Translations under genes and position numbers: made by a program
Assembly (NCBI GenBank): GCA_028554795.2
Contig: CM068830.1
Span: 108,258,214-108,322,213, forward strand
From: Sinohyriopsis cumingii
Taxonomy: Eukaryota; Mollusca; Bivalvia; Unionida; Unionidae
Length of the DNA stretch: 64,000 nt
Direction of reading: 5' to 3'
Shown here: positions 10,854 to 22,350 of the stretch, one piece after another
How positions within the stretch are numbered: the first letter of the stretch is position 1
Layout: every line of letters begins with the position of its first letter
The notes under the pieces: generated by a model
The model's database searches: none
What the model was told of the DNA's origin: nothing
The model's input: the letters and a program-made list of their open reading frames with translations, nothing else

Positions 10854-13800
10854 TTGAATGATCTCTTTGACAATTGGCAACTTTCTGGAACGCAAGCCAA
10901 ATAGCAGGGCAATTGTTTTCTGTGATGCAACGAATTCCTTATTAGATAACTCGTCAAGGACTCCTTGATGTATTATCTGTTCAGCAAACTGCACGTTGAC
11001 TACATTTTCAATTTCCTTATAAGGTGCAAACTGACGGGAGCATAATGCATATGCAAACAGCGAAACGTTATCGTCACCCTGTCTCCATCCATAAAAAATC
11101 CTAAAGAAAAGACGACTGCCGAATCCAAATATCTCATCAAGTTTTCCCAATTCCTTCACCCTTTTGATAAATAATGAAACGAACTTCTTGTCTTTCAAAA
11201 TGTCATTTTCCAGCCAGCTGAAGTGTTTATCTGCATCATAATATTTGCGTTTTGCAAACTGTTCAGTTGCATGTTGAATAAATCGATCGGCTAAACAGGA
11301 ATACAACCAGGGTTCGACTCGGTATTTCAACTCGTCATTTGCTGGTTCGGTGACACATAAGTATTCTAGGATGAATTCAAATTTACATTCTTGAAGTGCG
11401 ATAAGTGGGTAATTGCGCATCACGATCATCCCCACCATATCTTTGATAGCAGCATGACCAAAGTCAAAAGAACCATCTTCTTCTGAGTATGTAATGAATC
11501 CTCCATGCACTGAATGGCTGGCGTAAGACTTTTCGAGGGACCTTGAGTTGCTCTTAGGTACAGCTAGGCTGTCCAGTACAGAACTCTGACCTGTCGACAA
11601 CGACAACCATTGTTTTGTCACCTTTTGGTTTCTGTTGTGCATTATCCATAGTAAAACGAATGGTAGAAACTCTTCTTCTGTCACCATACAAAGTTTCCAA
11701 GCACTTCAATAGAAAATTAAGTGGCTTCTTAAAAAACTCAGGACCTCGTACTGAATATAAATAGTCACTGGTGGCAAAGAGTTGAGCACACGCTGGAAAA
11801 CCGAGTAAACCAGAATAGTTTCGAACGCACTCATAGGTAAAATCTTTCGATAAAAGTCTCTTTCTGTCTAGCAGATACTGTTCCAAGATTTTCGCTTTTT
11901 CCTCATCAGACAGATCAACAGATGACAATCGGTGACAGAATTCGGGCTTGAACAATTCTGCACGTCTCAGCATCGGTTTGCAGTTTTCGAAGATATGCTC
12001 TCGCAATGCAATAATGAATGATGTCCTCTTATCCCGTACCAAAGACCACATATCTTCAAGATAAGGCATCCATTTATTAACCAACTCTATATTTATATTT
12101 ATTTCTCCAAACATATTGTCAATGAAAATGACGTCAAATGAAAGAGGGTCGACGTGCTTCCAGTCATCGGGAGACCTGACCACCAAACATCTCTGCGGAC
12201 TACTGGTGTGCAACAAGACGGCGGCGGCAGTCGTAGTTTTCCCTTCCCCAGGACCACCACTGAGGATCAAAACACCTTTGTCTTTGAGAATATGTACAGC
12301 CTGATGGAAAGCATTAGTTTTTGTGAAGTTTATCAATCTGTGCTTCGTCATGTCTCTCAGCCATACGACTGACGTTTCTGAAATTTAGAACGGATTATGC
12401 TAACTAATCACAAGTCAATCTTCAACAACAGTGTTTTCAAAATATGAACAAGTATAACATAATTTCTTTTTAAGTGAAATGCGTTGCTAAAAGACTATAA
12501 GAGTGGGAATGCTGTACTTCATTGCAAGGTACTCTGAGGCTGTCGTTGTTTAAACATTTTTTTACTGGAATTTGAAGAAGTAACTTAAAGCCATTTATCT
12601 TGCATTATACTAGCAATAATGTCATGAAGAGCTTTTATGGCTATCGTCATGCAGAATAATTAGAAGTATATTGCATATAAATACAACAGAATTGTGAGAA
12701 AACTGAAAGCTGCGGAGGTACTACCATCGGGTGAAACTCATTTAAATATTATTAAGCTGGATGATTTCCAAAGTATTCTTCTTATATACGCAGAAAGTGG
12801 CAATATTACAAGTACAGACTTACCACTTTTGGAAAAATGTTAAAATTACATATATCATGGTGTGACACGTGTGTCTTAGAAGGTTACTAGCAATAATTTC
12901 GGAATGTAATCTCTCACCCTCTCTGCCTACCCGTCTATTCCGAAAAAAGACCAATACAATATAGATACAAATTACTGATACAACATCAGATTTACTCATA
13001 TATGTTTAAAATAACGATTACATTCAGAGTACAAAGAATCGCATCATAAGAATATATAAACTAGTGACTTACACAGTTACGAGAAACATATTTCACCCAA
13101 TATGAAAATTTAATTGTTGTGATTAATTGACGGCGTGGATTTAATATATATGCCGATAGGTAGAGCGTGCTACAGGACACGACAACAGCTTCAACGTTTG
13201 ATCTAATAATAATAAAACTGCAGTCATCCTGTCCTTCTGATTTGCCTTGGAAATATTGTGCATTGTATGTCAAAGATTCAACATACACGATCATCGATAA
13301 AGTAATTTACTATAAGGATAAATATTTATAGTGTTCTTTCTGATGTCAAGACTGATTGAATTTTAATCAGATAAGTCACTGTTTCATTTAATGTTTATCT
13401 GTTTATGTCAAACGTTTTTTCTTCTGGCATCAATAAATATTAAATATGTGTGCTTTTATTTTTTTATTATGGATAATTTAAACTTTGTCCACTTTGACTC
13501 GCTGTTTACCGTTAATTAATAGTCGATTTCAATCGCTTTTCAGTATCTTCTGATTCATTAAGACTGAATGTATGGATTTTTTTTCTTGTTTCGTTTATTC
13601 TCGTTCTTCGTTTGTTTATTTACGTTTGTACACGTTTGTATTTGACTGTAACATATATTAAAGTGTGTTGGACATCCATTATCTCTTTGGCTGGAGTTTT
13701 AACCCTTTCTAAGACACCGTTTGACTATTAATTAAAAGCGGTGACCTGCTTTTAGATAACGCTTAATGGTTAATCACTATTTTGTTATGAGCCGCTACTT

Positions 13801-16313
13801 TAAAGCAATTTAACATTTTTTAACATGTGAATCATTTTTTTAAAATACCGGTTTACTAAAAAACGATTGGCAAGCAACAATAATTGTAATGCTCTTCTTT
13901 ACACACGGATATCACGATGTAAGCAAAAGAAAAATAGATATATAGCATACAATAAAACCAAATGTTGGCGGTGCACATGTTCTCGGTGCCATTGCCATAT
14001 TATTTTGTTGTGCATGATCTCACATCTATTCCCCGTTGATACTGTAAGGAAATGCAGCGTTAGACGCATAAAATATATGACTCCGGACATGCCTATTTTG
14101 TCAGAAAATGTGTATATTCTTTGTCAAAAGGTGTTTGAATAAATACTAATGAAGGAAGCATAGACTGTAGCAAAGACCGATACATATAATCACAAAGATA
14201 TTAGTGTCTACTTGTATTATAACATTCAAAGATATTAGCGTAGCATTAAAAATAATTCAATCATATCGCTACGTTGTCTTCAGTGCGGCAGTTTATAGTG
14301 ATGTCTATGGCTGGGGTATCATGTCGGAGACAAGTATCATGATTTCCCGCCCAGTCACAATATCCTTACACCAGGCCTACCAGTCCTAACACTAACATTT
14401 TAATGCGGGGGGGGGGGGGGCCTAGCGACCAGCTGTTGGTACCATTTTTGTAAGTCGTTGGTATGACTCAGTCGGGTTCGAACCACGACCTTCCGCATCC
14501 GAGGCGGACGCTCTAACCACTAGGCGACCGGAGCGGTCTCATTCAAAACAAAAACAGGACTAAAGTGATAATAAAAAGCGATATAAATCAATCAAGACAC
14601 GCACTCGTAGAAATACTGAGATCGCTTGACCAGAATTTACAGCACTGCTTTTTTCTGACTGTGACATATCCGACAGTTAGATGGACTAGAACACAATCTT
14701 TCAATCATATTTATGTTTAGAAAAAGATGCATTCAATACATAAAGCTGTCTAATATTTGCTTACTGTGCATATTCTTCAGAACGGGGTCCATGTCAGGAC
14801 GCCTGGCTATTTCTGTCACTGTAACAAACAATGTTGATGCAAATATGTCTGTTTAATTTACAAATGTAGATCAATTAAATGTAATTAGTTTCTGAATAGC
14901 GATGTATGCAGTTTGAATCTTTCTGTAAAATAAATATCTTTTTCCATCTTGGCATATTTATTTGACACATACAGACAGACAGACAGACAGACAGAAGGAT
15001 GGCCTAATTTCATGTCCATATTGAAAAATACAATTTGTCTTGACTGATATTTTCCAAGAATAAGCATATTGATGTATGAAGAAGTACATATTAAAATTAA
15101 ATTCAGATTAAAGTAGCGGAGAGAGAGAGAGAGAGAGGGAGACAGGAAGAGAGTGTAAATTATGAAGAATATTCTGATGTCACGAAGAACGGATTTTTCG
15201 ATTTAGGAACATTCCGACTTCGTATGTCCTTCAAACGATATTTACATTTTAACTCACTGTGTAGGGTTTTAGATGCGTGTCTGCAGTTTAATATAGGTCA
15301 ATACTTATGTTTCTAGAACAACATGTATACAAAGGTATTACCAATATATGACCGTTAATTACGGCATAATTCTTTTAGTTATAAAATCAAACGAGAAACT
15401 CTGAACGATTCTTTACTGTTTTAGTCATTTATTAATTTATAATTAGGAATGTCGTATCATGTTTGATTAATTAATTGAAAATTCGTTCTGGACATTGATT
15501 TAAACTACGCTAGAAAACATCATATTTATAAGGCATGACAAAGACAAATTCAAATAGAGAAAGAATAGCGTGAAAAGGTGAATTGATCAATGTTAAGAGA
15601 AGCAAACTGTCTCATTGTAATCAGTGATAACTTGTTAAACACATAAACACACATATTTTCAAGCTGTTGAATGCATAATAAACCGACACGTATACCTTGA
15701 CACAGTATTGAATCGACTGATGAAATTTTCAAAAGCTGAATGCTGAGTGTAACTGTACGTCGTTTCATAATTGCTGTGAGTTAAGCTGACAACGCTTTAT
15801 TTGGGGCAACATATATGCCGGTAGGAGAATTATCATGATAGGAATAAATGAATCATATCAGATTTACATGGGGGAAAAACCCTTACATATCGGTTCTTAA
15901 GTGAACAAAACAAACAAAAAATAGTAAAAGAACTATGTCTCAGACGACACAAAATTAATTATCCAAACTTTACGAACCATAATGTGCGAAAACTGAAATT
16001 GATCATGTTTGTTTAATAAAGAAAATCGAAAGTTAATAATATTGCTGGTTCGATGACAAAACATGACCACATTGCATGTAAATGATATGCCTATATGTTT
16101 GTAGAAAGATACACAACTAAATAAATATTGTGATATATATGGAACAAATTCTAACACATTCATAGCATAAGTTTCGAAAATATAATCTTAAACAAAATGC
16201 ATGAATCACATACATATTCATAAGTAAGTATATTATGCTTGAACTAACCAGACAGTGGTTTACTTCTGCGCATGTCTTTGTGTGTATGTGTGTGTGTGTG
16301 TGTGTATTGGTTT

Positions 16314-16373
<60 letters not shown>

Positions 16374-18554
16374 ATTTTCCTCCATAATTTGAATTTGAGA
16401 TGCTTGAGTTTCCAGGCGTAATGTTATTTCATTAGTTTGCATTTCCTGATTCCTTCGCAGATAGATGACTTCGCTTTCTACTCTTCTTATGTCATTGTCT
16501 TGGCTGTGAATATATTGTGTTACAGTGTGGCTGAGATCCTTGTAGTCGGCTTCCAGTGTGGAAGTACGCTGGTCTATATCTTCAATTCTGTCTCTCAGCA
16601 AGTTGTCCGAATTCATCCACACCTGAAGAAGATCCTGATACTCCTTTTCTTTGGCTGGATCCCAGGTGTCATACTTCAGTTTATTGATAGAAGCGGTAAT
16701 ATCAGGAATTCCACTGCCCAAACGAGTTAGTACCTGAAATGTCAAACTTTCAACAATGTTTATTCGGTCAGTTATTTTATTTACATTATGACATACGCGT
16801 TAATCATTACCTGCGTATGAATAAGGTTGTAAATGATTGTGGTTACGTCATGTGCAATGGACTGTTATGGATATTTTCCACAGAGCTGTTAACGTATATC
16901 ATCTCTTATTATGACGCTGTAACGTTGTGTACAGATACAATGCAAGCATTGAAAGTTTGCCGTACCTGTTCAATTTCATCCCACTTCGTTTGAAATTCCT
17001 GATCGGAAAGTGATGCTGTCGGGATATGCTGGATCTAAGTAATAGGAAAAAGTGTTAGTTGTTTGGGTCTTTTTATATATAAATTTGAGCAACAATAAAA
17101 GTTTGTCAAATGGGGTTTGGAGTTGTCTTGTTTTAACCAGATATGTTATACATATGTGATGGCAGAGTATTTTGTCCTAGAAATATCAGTTTCCAAGCTA
17201 AAACTTAAGTTACCATTAAACCTCTCTTGCCTCCACCATACCCTATAAATAGCCCTAAACATGCGTGGAATTTGAAATGAGCAACACAATGGATGCTGCA
17301 AAATGTGTGGTATCTGCTTCATAGAAAATATCGTGGTGGAATTAGGTCTTGTTAACACTCTGATTTTGAGAAGTTCAGCTGCAATTAAAGTCTGTTAAAT
17401 TCAGTTTGTATCAGTTGTGTTCTTATCAAATACAATGTAATTATAACGCACGAGGAAGCAATAATTGCTTGGAACTATGACTTTACGAGTCTGTATAGAT
17501 TCTTTATGTCATTCAAAGAAATATATTAAACATGAACATTATTTATTTTAATGTATGAAGGAAGGAGAATCACTATTTGAGGAATTCATTAGAAAAATTC
17601 CCACATTGTTACATAAAATATGTAATTCCTAACATTCAGTGTCTGATTAATTGGTCCTTAATGTGTACTGTTGTTTGTGGCAAAATGAAAATAATTGCAT
17701 TGTTGTTGTGTTACTACTGATACCATTTTTATGATTAAAAAATGAATGCTCACGTGTCAAACGTAACACGCATGGTGCGCATACAAAATGGAGTGATAAG
17801 CTTAGGAAACCTGAACACAATTTATCGTGTAGAAAATACAATCACTGTGCCCGGCGTGCGGTCTAACACTTCCGGTTGAGCACGTAGATATATTAATGGT
17901 ATATTAAGTTAAAATGCTAGCCAGAACACGAAGGAAGAATTTGAGCCACAAGGCGTAGTCTTTTCAGAATATTCCATCAAATAGTAGCTACTATATATAG
18001 TACATTATTCAGGAATTGCACAAAATAGAAGTTGCAACCAATTGTTAAAAAAAGTTTAGTAAATATAATTGCATTGCTGGAGTGGAATAGACTGTTGGAC
18101 TTCAACATTACAAGAAGTCGATATATTTAATAATGAAATGGCTATGTTACCATAACTAATACCTCATTTCGAAGAAGGCGAATGCGAACCATGTCGGCTT
18201 CTGGCGATGTATCTGCCTGTAATGGCAGGTCGTCCCAACCTGTTTTGGGAGGATTTAGTCCGCAGATATTCCGAAGCAAGCATGTCAGTAGGCTGATATC
18301 AAAATTCTCTGAAGAGACAGGAGCTCCCGACATCGGATACAGTCTGTTCCACTGCATATCATTTATTATTCCTCTCCCTTTCAAGACACCAAGAGTTCTT
18401 TTTTCTTTACGGAGTTCTTCTCCAAACATGATGGTGGGAAATGCTGATCAAAGTTGTAACGGAGAGCAATTTGTCCTCCATCAATTAACAAAGTTACGAT
18501 TCTTGAGAAATTGACCTTTTCCGGCGATGGCGATAAGATCCTACTGCTCGCCAT
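9427..18554 (-). CDS. HEPN / coiled-coil / nSTAND3 NTPase / ankyrin-repeat protein (four exons)
   Basis: A spliced gene on the minus strand, with exons at 18554-18163, 17034-16966, 16733-16373 and 12377-9427. All junctions have AG acceptors and GT donors, and the phases agree (0, 0, 1). The product, about 1,250 residues, has in order: a DZIP3-type HEPN domain, a coiled-coil linker, a STAND-class NTPase of the nSTAND3 type, an all-alpha C-terminal region, and about 12 ankyrin repeats. Proteins of this layout are abundant in bivalves. By analogy with NLRs they are thought to be cytosolic sensors: ankyrins bind ligand, the NTPase drives oligomerisation, and HEPN is the effector (possible RNase). 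Three apparent frame breaks (near 18430, 11685 and 10853) interrupt an otherwise conserved sequence, so this may be a young pseudogene or a copy with assembly indels. Function is inferred from domains only. Confidence 0.85.
10848..11689 (-). CDS. Exon 4, middle part: helical region between NTPase and ankyrins
   Basis: An open frame of 279 codons directly continuing the STAND module, one base out of phase with the upstream part (shift near 11685). It opens VTEEEFLPFVLLWIMHN, the usual helix after the nSTAND3 lid. It then has a predicted alpha-rich region containing FGHAAIKDMVGMIVMRNYP, which matches the 'H..I.e...' segment found in these proteins before the repeats. It ends RSRKLPIVKEIIQS. The ankyrin frame resumes immediately with a second shift near 10853 (VVDSNCLCMAVYQNYF). 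No separate start is needed; the in-frame ATG at 11687 is probably internal. Confidence 0.75.
11690..12377 (-). CDS. Exon 4, first part: nSTAND3 NTPase domain
   Basis: The acceptor 'aaatttcag' precedes 12377. The exon opens ETSVVWLRDMTKHRLINF. Walker A, GGPGEGKT, lies at 12235-12258, preceded by the hydrophobic strand GVLILS. A Walker B-like strand, DVIFIDNMFG, lies at 12106-12135. Later come SFIIALREHIFENC (sensor-like Arg) and a helical lid/winged-helix region with LDRKRLLSKDF and SGLLGFPACAQLFA. This is the standard order of nSTAND3 NTPases that follow DZIP3-type HEPN domains. ATP binding looks intact. The frame continues into a different frame near 11680-11690, after LKCLETLYG. Confidence 0.85.
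12378..14275. other. Intron 3 of the HEPN-ankyrin gene, first part; no feature seen
   Basis: AT-rich sequence within the 4 kb intron between exons 3 and 4 (12378-16372). Several short open frames occur on both strands but none shows a recognisable family, splice-consistent ends or repeat character. Confidence 0.6.
14276..14537 (-). mobile_element. tRNA-derived SINE, copy 1
   Basis: On the minus strand it starts with a tRNA-like head: 'accgctccggtcgcctagtggttagag' has an A box (14511-14528), and 'ggttcgaaccc' a B box (14474-14484). After a poly-C stretch (14406-14420) comes a body ending near 14276. A second copy at 57561-57781 matches over the same length. The head lacks the paired ends of a functional tRNA, so this is a SINE and not a tRNA gene. 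Confidence 0.82.
14538..16259. other. Intron 3, remaining part; small microsatellites only
   Basis: Contains a short (CAGA)n run near 14970-14995, an (AG)n run near 15118-15142 and otherwise unique AT-rich sequence. No gene or longer repeat is seen. Confidence 0.6.
16275..16370. repeat. Compound (GT)n(GA)n microsatellite touching a splice donor
   Basis: A GT-rich tract with one interruption is followed by (GA)n, ending at 16370. Exon 3 of the minus-strand gene ends at 16373, so its GT donor (16371-16372) reads directly into (CT)n then (CA)n. Confidence 0.92.
16373..16733 (-). CDS. Exon 3: end of HEPN and coiled-coil linker
   Basis: The acceptor 'gacatttcag' precedes 16733. The exon begins VLTRLGSGIPDITASINKLK, which closes the HEPN helical bundle. 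A hydrophilic, heptad-like stretch follows (DRIEDIDQRTSTLEADY, then ...RRVESEVIYLRRNQEMQ...), suggesting a coiled coil for self-association. It ends in phase 1 after MEENG's first base, at a GT that starts directly inside a (CT)n/(AC)n microsatellite. The next exon supplies the other two bases, giving E-T-S-V-V-W, so the phases agree. Open reading beyond 16373 is only translated microsatellite. Confidence 0.78.
16966..17034 (-). CDS. Exon 2: completes the HEPN Rx4H motif
   Basis: A 69 bp, phase 0-0 exon of 23 codons, too short to be found as an open frame alone. The acceptor is 'ttacttag' and the donor 'gtacgg'. It reads IQHIPTASLSDQEF then QTKWDEIEQ. Joined to exon 1 it gives R-N-E-I-Q-H, the Rx4H motif that forms the active site in catalytically competent HEPN RNases. 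The following sequence has the usual pattern of this family (H-I-P/A-S-L-S-D...W...). The match across the junction is strong evidence for the splice model. Confidence 0.82.
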
Positions 18555-18572
18555 TTCATTTAGTATTGTTTT
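18163..18572 (-). CDS. Exon 1: DZIP3-type HEPN domain
   Basis: The acceptor 'ttttcag' precedes 18572. The start ATG is at 18554, 18 bp into the exon, so an upstream 5' UTR exon is expected. The protein begins MASSRILSPSPEKVNF, followed by IDGGQIALRYNFDQHFPP, and later has FDISLLTCLLRNICGL, P.TGWDDLP and DTSPEADMVRIR. These are hallmarks of the DZIP3/hRUL138-like HEPN family. The exon ends in phase 0 after ...LLRNE at the GT donor (18161-18162). The reading frame shifts once near 18427-18433, between FPPS and the GEELRK segment; one missing or two extra bases would explain it. The downstream part is open from 18429 onward. Confidence in the family is high. Confidence 0.85.
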
Positions 18573-18808
18573 CTGAAAACATACAATAAGGTATAGATTG
18601 TTGACCTTTTCATAATTAGTACTTGTCAAAATAAGGCATTGGTGCGTGCTAGCGAAGTGTGGAAAATCAAAGATTGTATTGACTAACATAGTGTAAATGT
18701 TTTTGGTTCATTAGTAGAAATCTTTAGCAGAGAAGAAAAACAGTTTTAAAAACAATAGCAGGCCTGTTTATTCCAATTTAATGATGTATCTTTTTCCTAC
18801 GTTGGAAT

Positions 18809-18872
18809 ACATACATACATACATACATACATACATACATACATACACACATACATGCATACATACATACAT
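18809..18872. repeat. (ACAT)n microsatellite
   Basis: A tetranucleotide run with a few variants. From 18880 to 20580, upstream of the HEPN gene, only AT-rich unique sequence is seen. Confidence 0.93.
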
Positions 18873-20580
18873 GCATATGACCACGCACATAAGCATGTTA
18901 CCACTAAATTCAACATTCACTAATTACAAGTTTTACACAGTAAATATTTACTTTACTCATTTTACAATATATACATTCTTTTATCGTTTAAAATGAGCAA
19001 AAAGTTGATACATTTGGATATAATATTTTAACAATTTAATGCAATAATACATTTGAAATTACTTTATAGATATGTCTTTTTAATTGCTACATTTGTTTTA
19101 TTTCTAATATAGCCAACAACAAATTAAACGAGATCATGCATCAATCGCTTCAGTCATACGTAATTTCATGTATCTGAGCTTATTAAAAATTATATTTGTG
19201 ATTTACAATCATAGTATGAATCATTGAAAGATGTTTGCGTAGTTGCCATTAGTTATGAATTTGTTTTCGTGTACAGTTGATATATACAAACTATTTATGA
19301 CATGTAATAGAACTTCATTTTTTCTTCTTCTAGACAATCGTCGTCGTTTCCTTTCATATTTAGATTTTACCGAATCAAATGGGTTAATGTCTCTGCTCAT
19401 AAAAGAAAAAAATGTATGGGAATAAGGGGTCACCTGTCTACCTGTCTCTTGATTTCAAACCATAGTAAACATTGTCTATTTACAGTGACAGAAGATTTGA
19501 TATTTTTATAGAAGAGATGGGTCCAGCCTTGAAAATCCTTGATAAAAGTTTGAAAATTTACAACTTTTATCAATAAAATGGCATGCAGTGAAATCGAATG
19601 TCTTGTTAATCTGCATTTTCTTAATTAATTTGGATTATATCTTTAAGTAGACATAATAACAAATTTCCGAGCTGACGATAGCTTATCATTATTATTGGCA
19701 AAATTAATTGCTCTTGCAAAATTTTGAGAAGCATCTCTTCAAAAGAATTTAAAGAAATCGAGATTTAATCCAAGTTATTCTGCACTTATATTATTAGGCA
19801 TAGCTTTTTAAAAAAATACTTTTTAACACTTGCTGTTATCCGATTTATGGATGGCTCTAGATTTCTGTGAAGCTTCAAGATAACCTGGATCTTGTTTCAG
19901 AAATTATATTAAACCATAATTTCACAAATACATTACAACTTTTTCCAAATGCGGCTGGATAATCACTGACTTTCTGAGAACATCAGCAATATGCGACATT
20001 TTCAGGGTAATTTGAGAGATATTTTGGACAATTTACATACTCTTCTTTATATAAATGTCATTTGTGCGTTTGTTTATACCTTTTAAAATGATGATTTTGT
20101 TATTTAATTAAAATAGAAGAACTCTGTGTGAGGTTCAGGAAGTGATGAAGATGATGTGTGATTGCTCGCACTTCATATGGCTTTTGATTATCGCTATCGA
20201 GGAGATGATCGGCAACGGTTGTATTGCCCGGATCGAGAAATCAATAGCAAACTAATATGAATTTAATGAATGGAATAACAAATCTGAGCATCTATGTAGA
20301 ATAGCATAACAAGAGCCCCGAACCCCTTAAAATATAACAATTTAGCAATTACATCAACAAAATGAAATAGAACATGACATTTGAATGATTCATTTTCTCT
20401 TAAAAGTAGTGTTACAGATTTATGAGAAATTCAATGAGCCGTTCTGCTATACAGACATATAACATTTCAACATATAATCGGTTGACTGATCGAACTCATG
20501 AACTCATGTTGAAAGCGTGATAGCATCACATGGTGCTTCCGGTCTTTTCCTAATCACTGTTGGTAATAGGTCGGCGTTTA

Positions 20581-20624
<44 letters not shown>
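20581..20624. repeat. (TC)n microsatellite
   Basis: A pure CT run. The open frames that cross it on both strands are poly-SL or poly-RE translations without other support. Confidence 0.95.
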
Positions 20625-20626
<2 letters not shown>

Positions 20627-22319
20627 GATCACAAGTCTCTTGGTTGCAGAATTCGCTCTCTTTCCGCTCTGCAGGCAGGTATACCAAACATAAACAGGTA
20701 TCAAATTTTTCTTCTCCTGGAATCAAACAATATTCCCACTCACTCTCTATTGCTTCAGATATCGTCTATCCAAATTCTACAGAACTAGCTATTATCTTTT
20801 CTCATTCTAACACACACTCAAAACCTTATTAACGTGAATGTATGTCTTTTCTAGCAGCTCTTGCATTCCCATTGAGACCATGACATAATTAGACCTCTTT
20901 AGATAATAGTAATGCCCCGATACGACTATAAATAAACCAGATAATATATGCCGGTCGGCACACGTTCCTCTGTTCTTGTTTGAAGAAAATTCTCATGAAT
21001 TAATAGACTTCATTCCTTGTCCTAATTACATTACTTTGCTCATTAGCGATTCATTGACATACTCTTCCAGTCACAGAAAAATCAATTCTCCACATACCTT
21101 ATACACAGCATGAAATCTTACTTATACATGATTTTATTACAAACAAAACAACTAATCCAAACTCATAAATATTAAGAAAAAACAAATCATAAATTAGCAA
21201 TTCAACATGCTGCTATCTCGCTAATACTGTAGTCCAGACTTTGACCACCTATTACACTCGCTGCGTGTCATAGATGATACACACATAGTATATATAACAT
21301 GGATATAACATGGATGACATCCTTATCATTAATTTTGCATTTCAAGCAGTTAGTTGACATTTATATTGAAGCAACACAAGAAGATATAACAAAGCATAAA
21401 TTATTAATTCATTAATGTTATTAACTCGCTAATTCCATCTCCGTTTATAACGTGTAATCGAAAAAAGTCATTGTAGTCTTTTGATGCCTTCTGGACTATG
21501 CTATGAACCTATGCATTTCATGCATTTAGCTGACGTTTTGACTGAAACGACACAAGAAGAGAAAACATGGTAAAATTTGTTATGAACTCGCTAATGCCAT
21601 CTCAGTTGCTAACGGAGCGAGCGGATATAGTTCGCAATGACTTGAAATGACAACGTGAGGTCAACGATATCACTGTGTGACGTGGTCTTATACAAACTAA
21701 GTCTATATCGTGACAAAGAATTTCAGTTTTGGCAAAATTGTAAAATTAGTTCATACAACCTGCGGAAGAATGATTGTCCCACAAAATAAACCCACAATGA
21801 AAGGTGGATGGTTGGATGGCATTAATGTGGCTTGGGTTGTTAAGGTATTAGGACAGAATTTTTTAGTACAAGTAACAAGATTGGAAATTCCTCTAAACTG
21901 TATTAAGAGTAAGTTTGATTAAATTGTATTAGAAGTAAATTGATAAATCATATTGGAAGTAATCTTCTACTAAAATATATTGAGATTTAATCCATTTATT
22001 CGTGTTACAATTATATACTACTATTCAACAATGATTACGCTATTATGACCAAGTACGAACCGTCCTATACAAAACATTACTTGTATCTCTGACTCAGCAC
22101 AAAAGAGTACATTCATCAGGTTATAAAACTAGCGAACTAGACAGATTCCAAAGATTCCTATGGAGGGCAAATGTGCTGATCTTGCAGAAGTACTTACGTA
22201 ATAATGTACATAGACCTAGACAATAATCTGTAAGAGACTACGAAGCCTCGCTTTGAGATTCTGGCCAACGCAGAGAGCTAAAGAACGCGCCATATTTGGC
22301 GTTGTCTTAAGAAAACTGG

Positions 22320-22326
22320 TATAAAA
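22320..22326 (+). promoter_or_regulatory. TATA-box-like site upstream of the first 40 bp repeat
   Basis: TATAAAA lies about 31 bp before the start of the 40 bp repeat at 22351, the normal spacing from TATA box to transcription start. Its role is inferred from position only. Confidence 0.4.
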
Positions 22327-22350
22327 ACCCCAGTCACGGGCCGACACCAG

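Noticed and set aside
11554-11689. C-terminal tail of the nSTAND3 frame after LKCLETLYG
   Set aside because: The 45 or so residues after this point overlap the well-conserved FLPFVLLW frame and have no family resemblance, so they are probably the wrong frame past a shift.
12116-12372. Plus-strand open frames opposite the Walker A region
   Set aside because: They are shadows of the well-supported minus-strand NTPase exon.
14460-14537. Possible tRNA gene on the minus strand
   Set aside because: A and B boxes are present but the acceptor stem does not pair, and the sequence continues into a body shared with 57561-57781. It is a SINE head. The same reasoning applies at 57710-57781 and 23340-23440.
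18182-18514. Plus-strand 110-codon open frame
   Set aside because: It lies opposite the HEPN exon and has no recognisable family; it is an antisense shadow.
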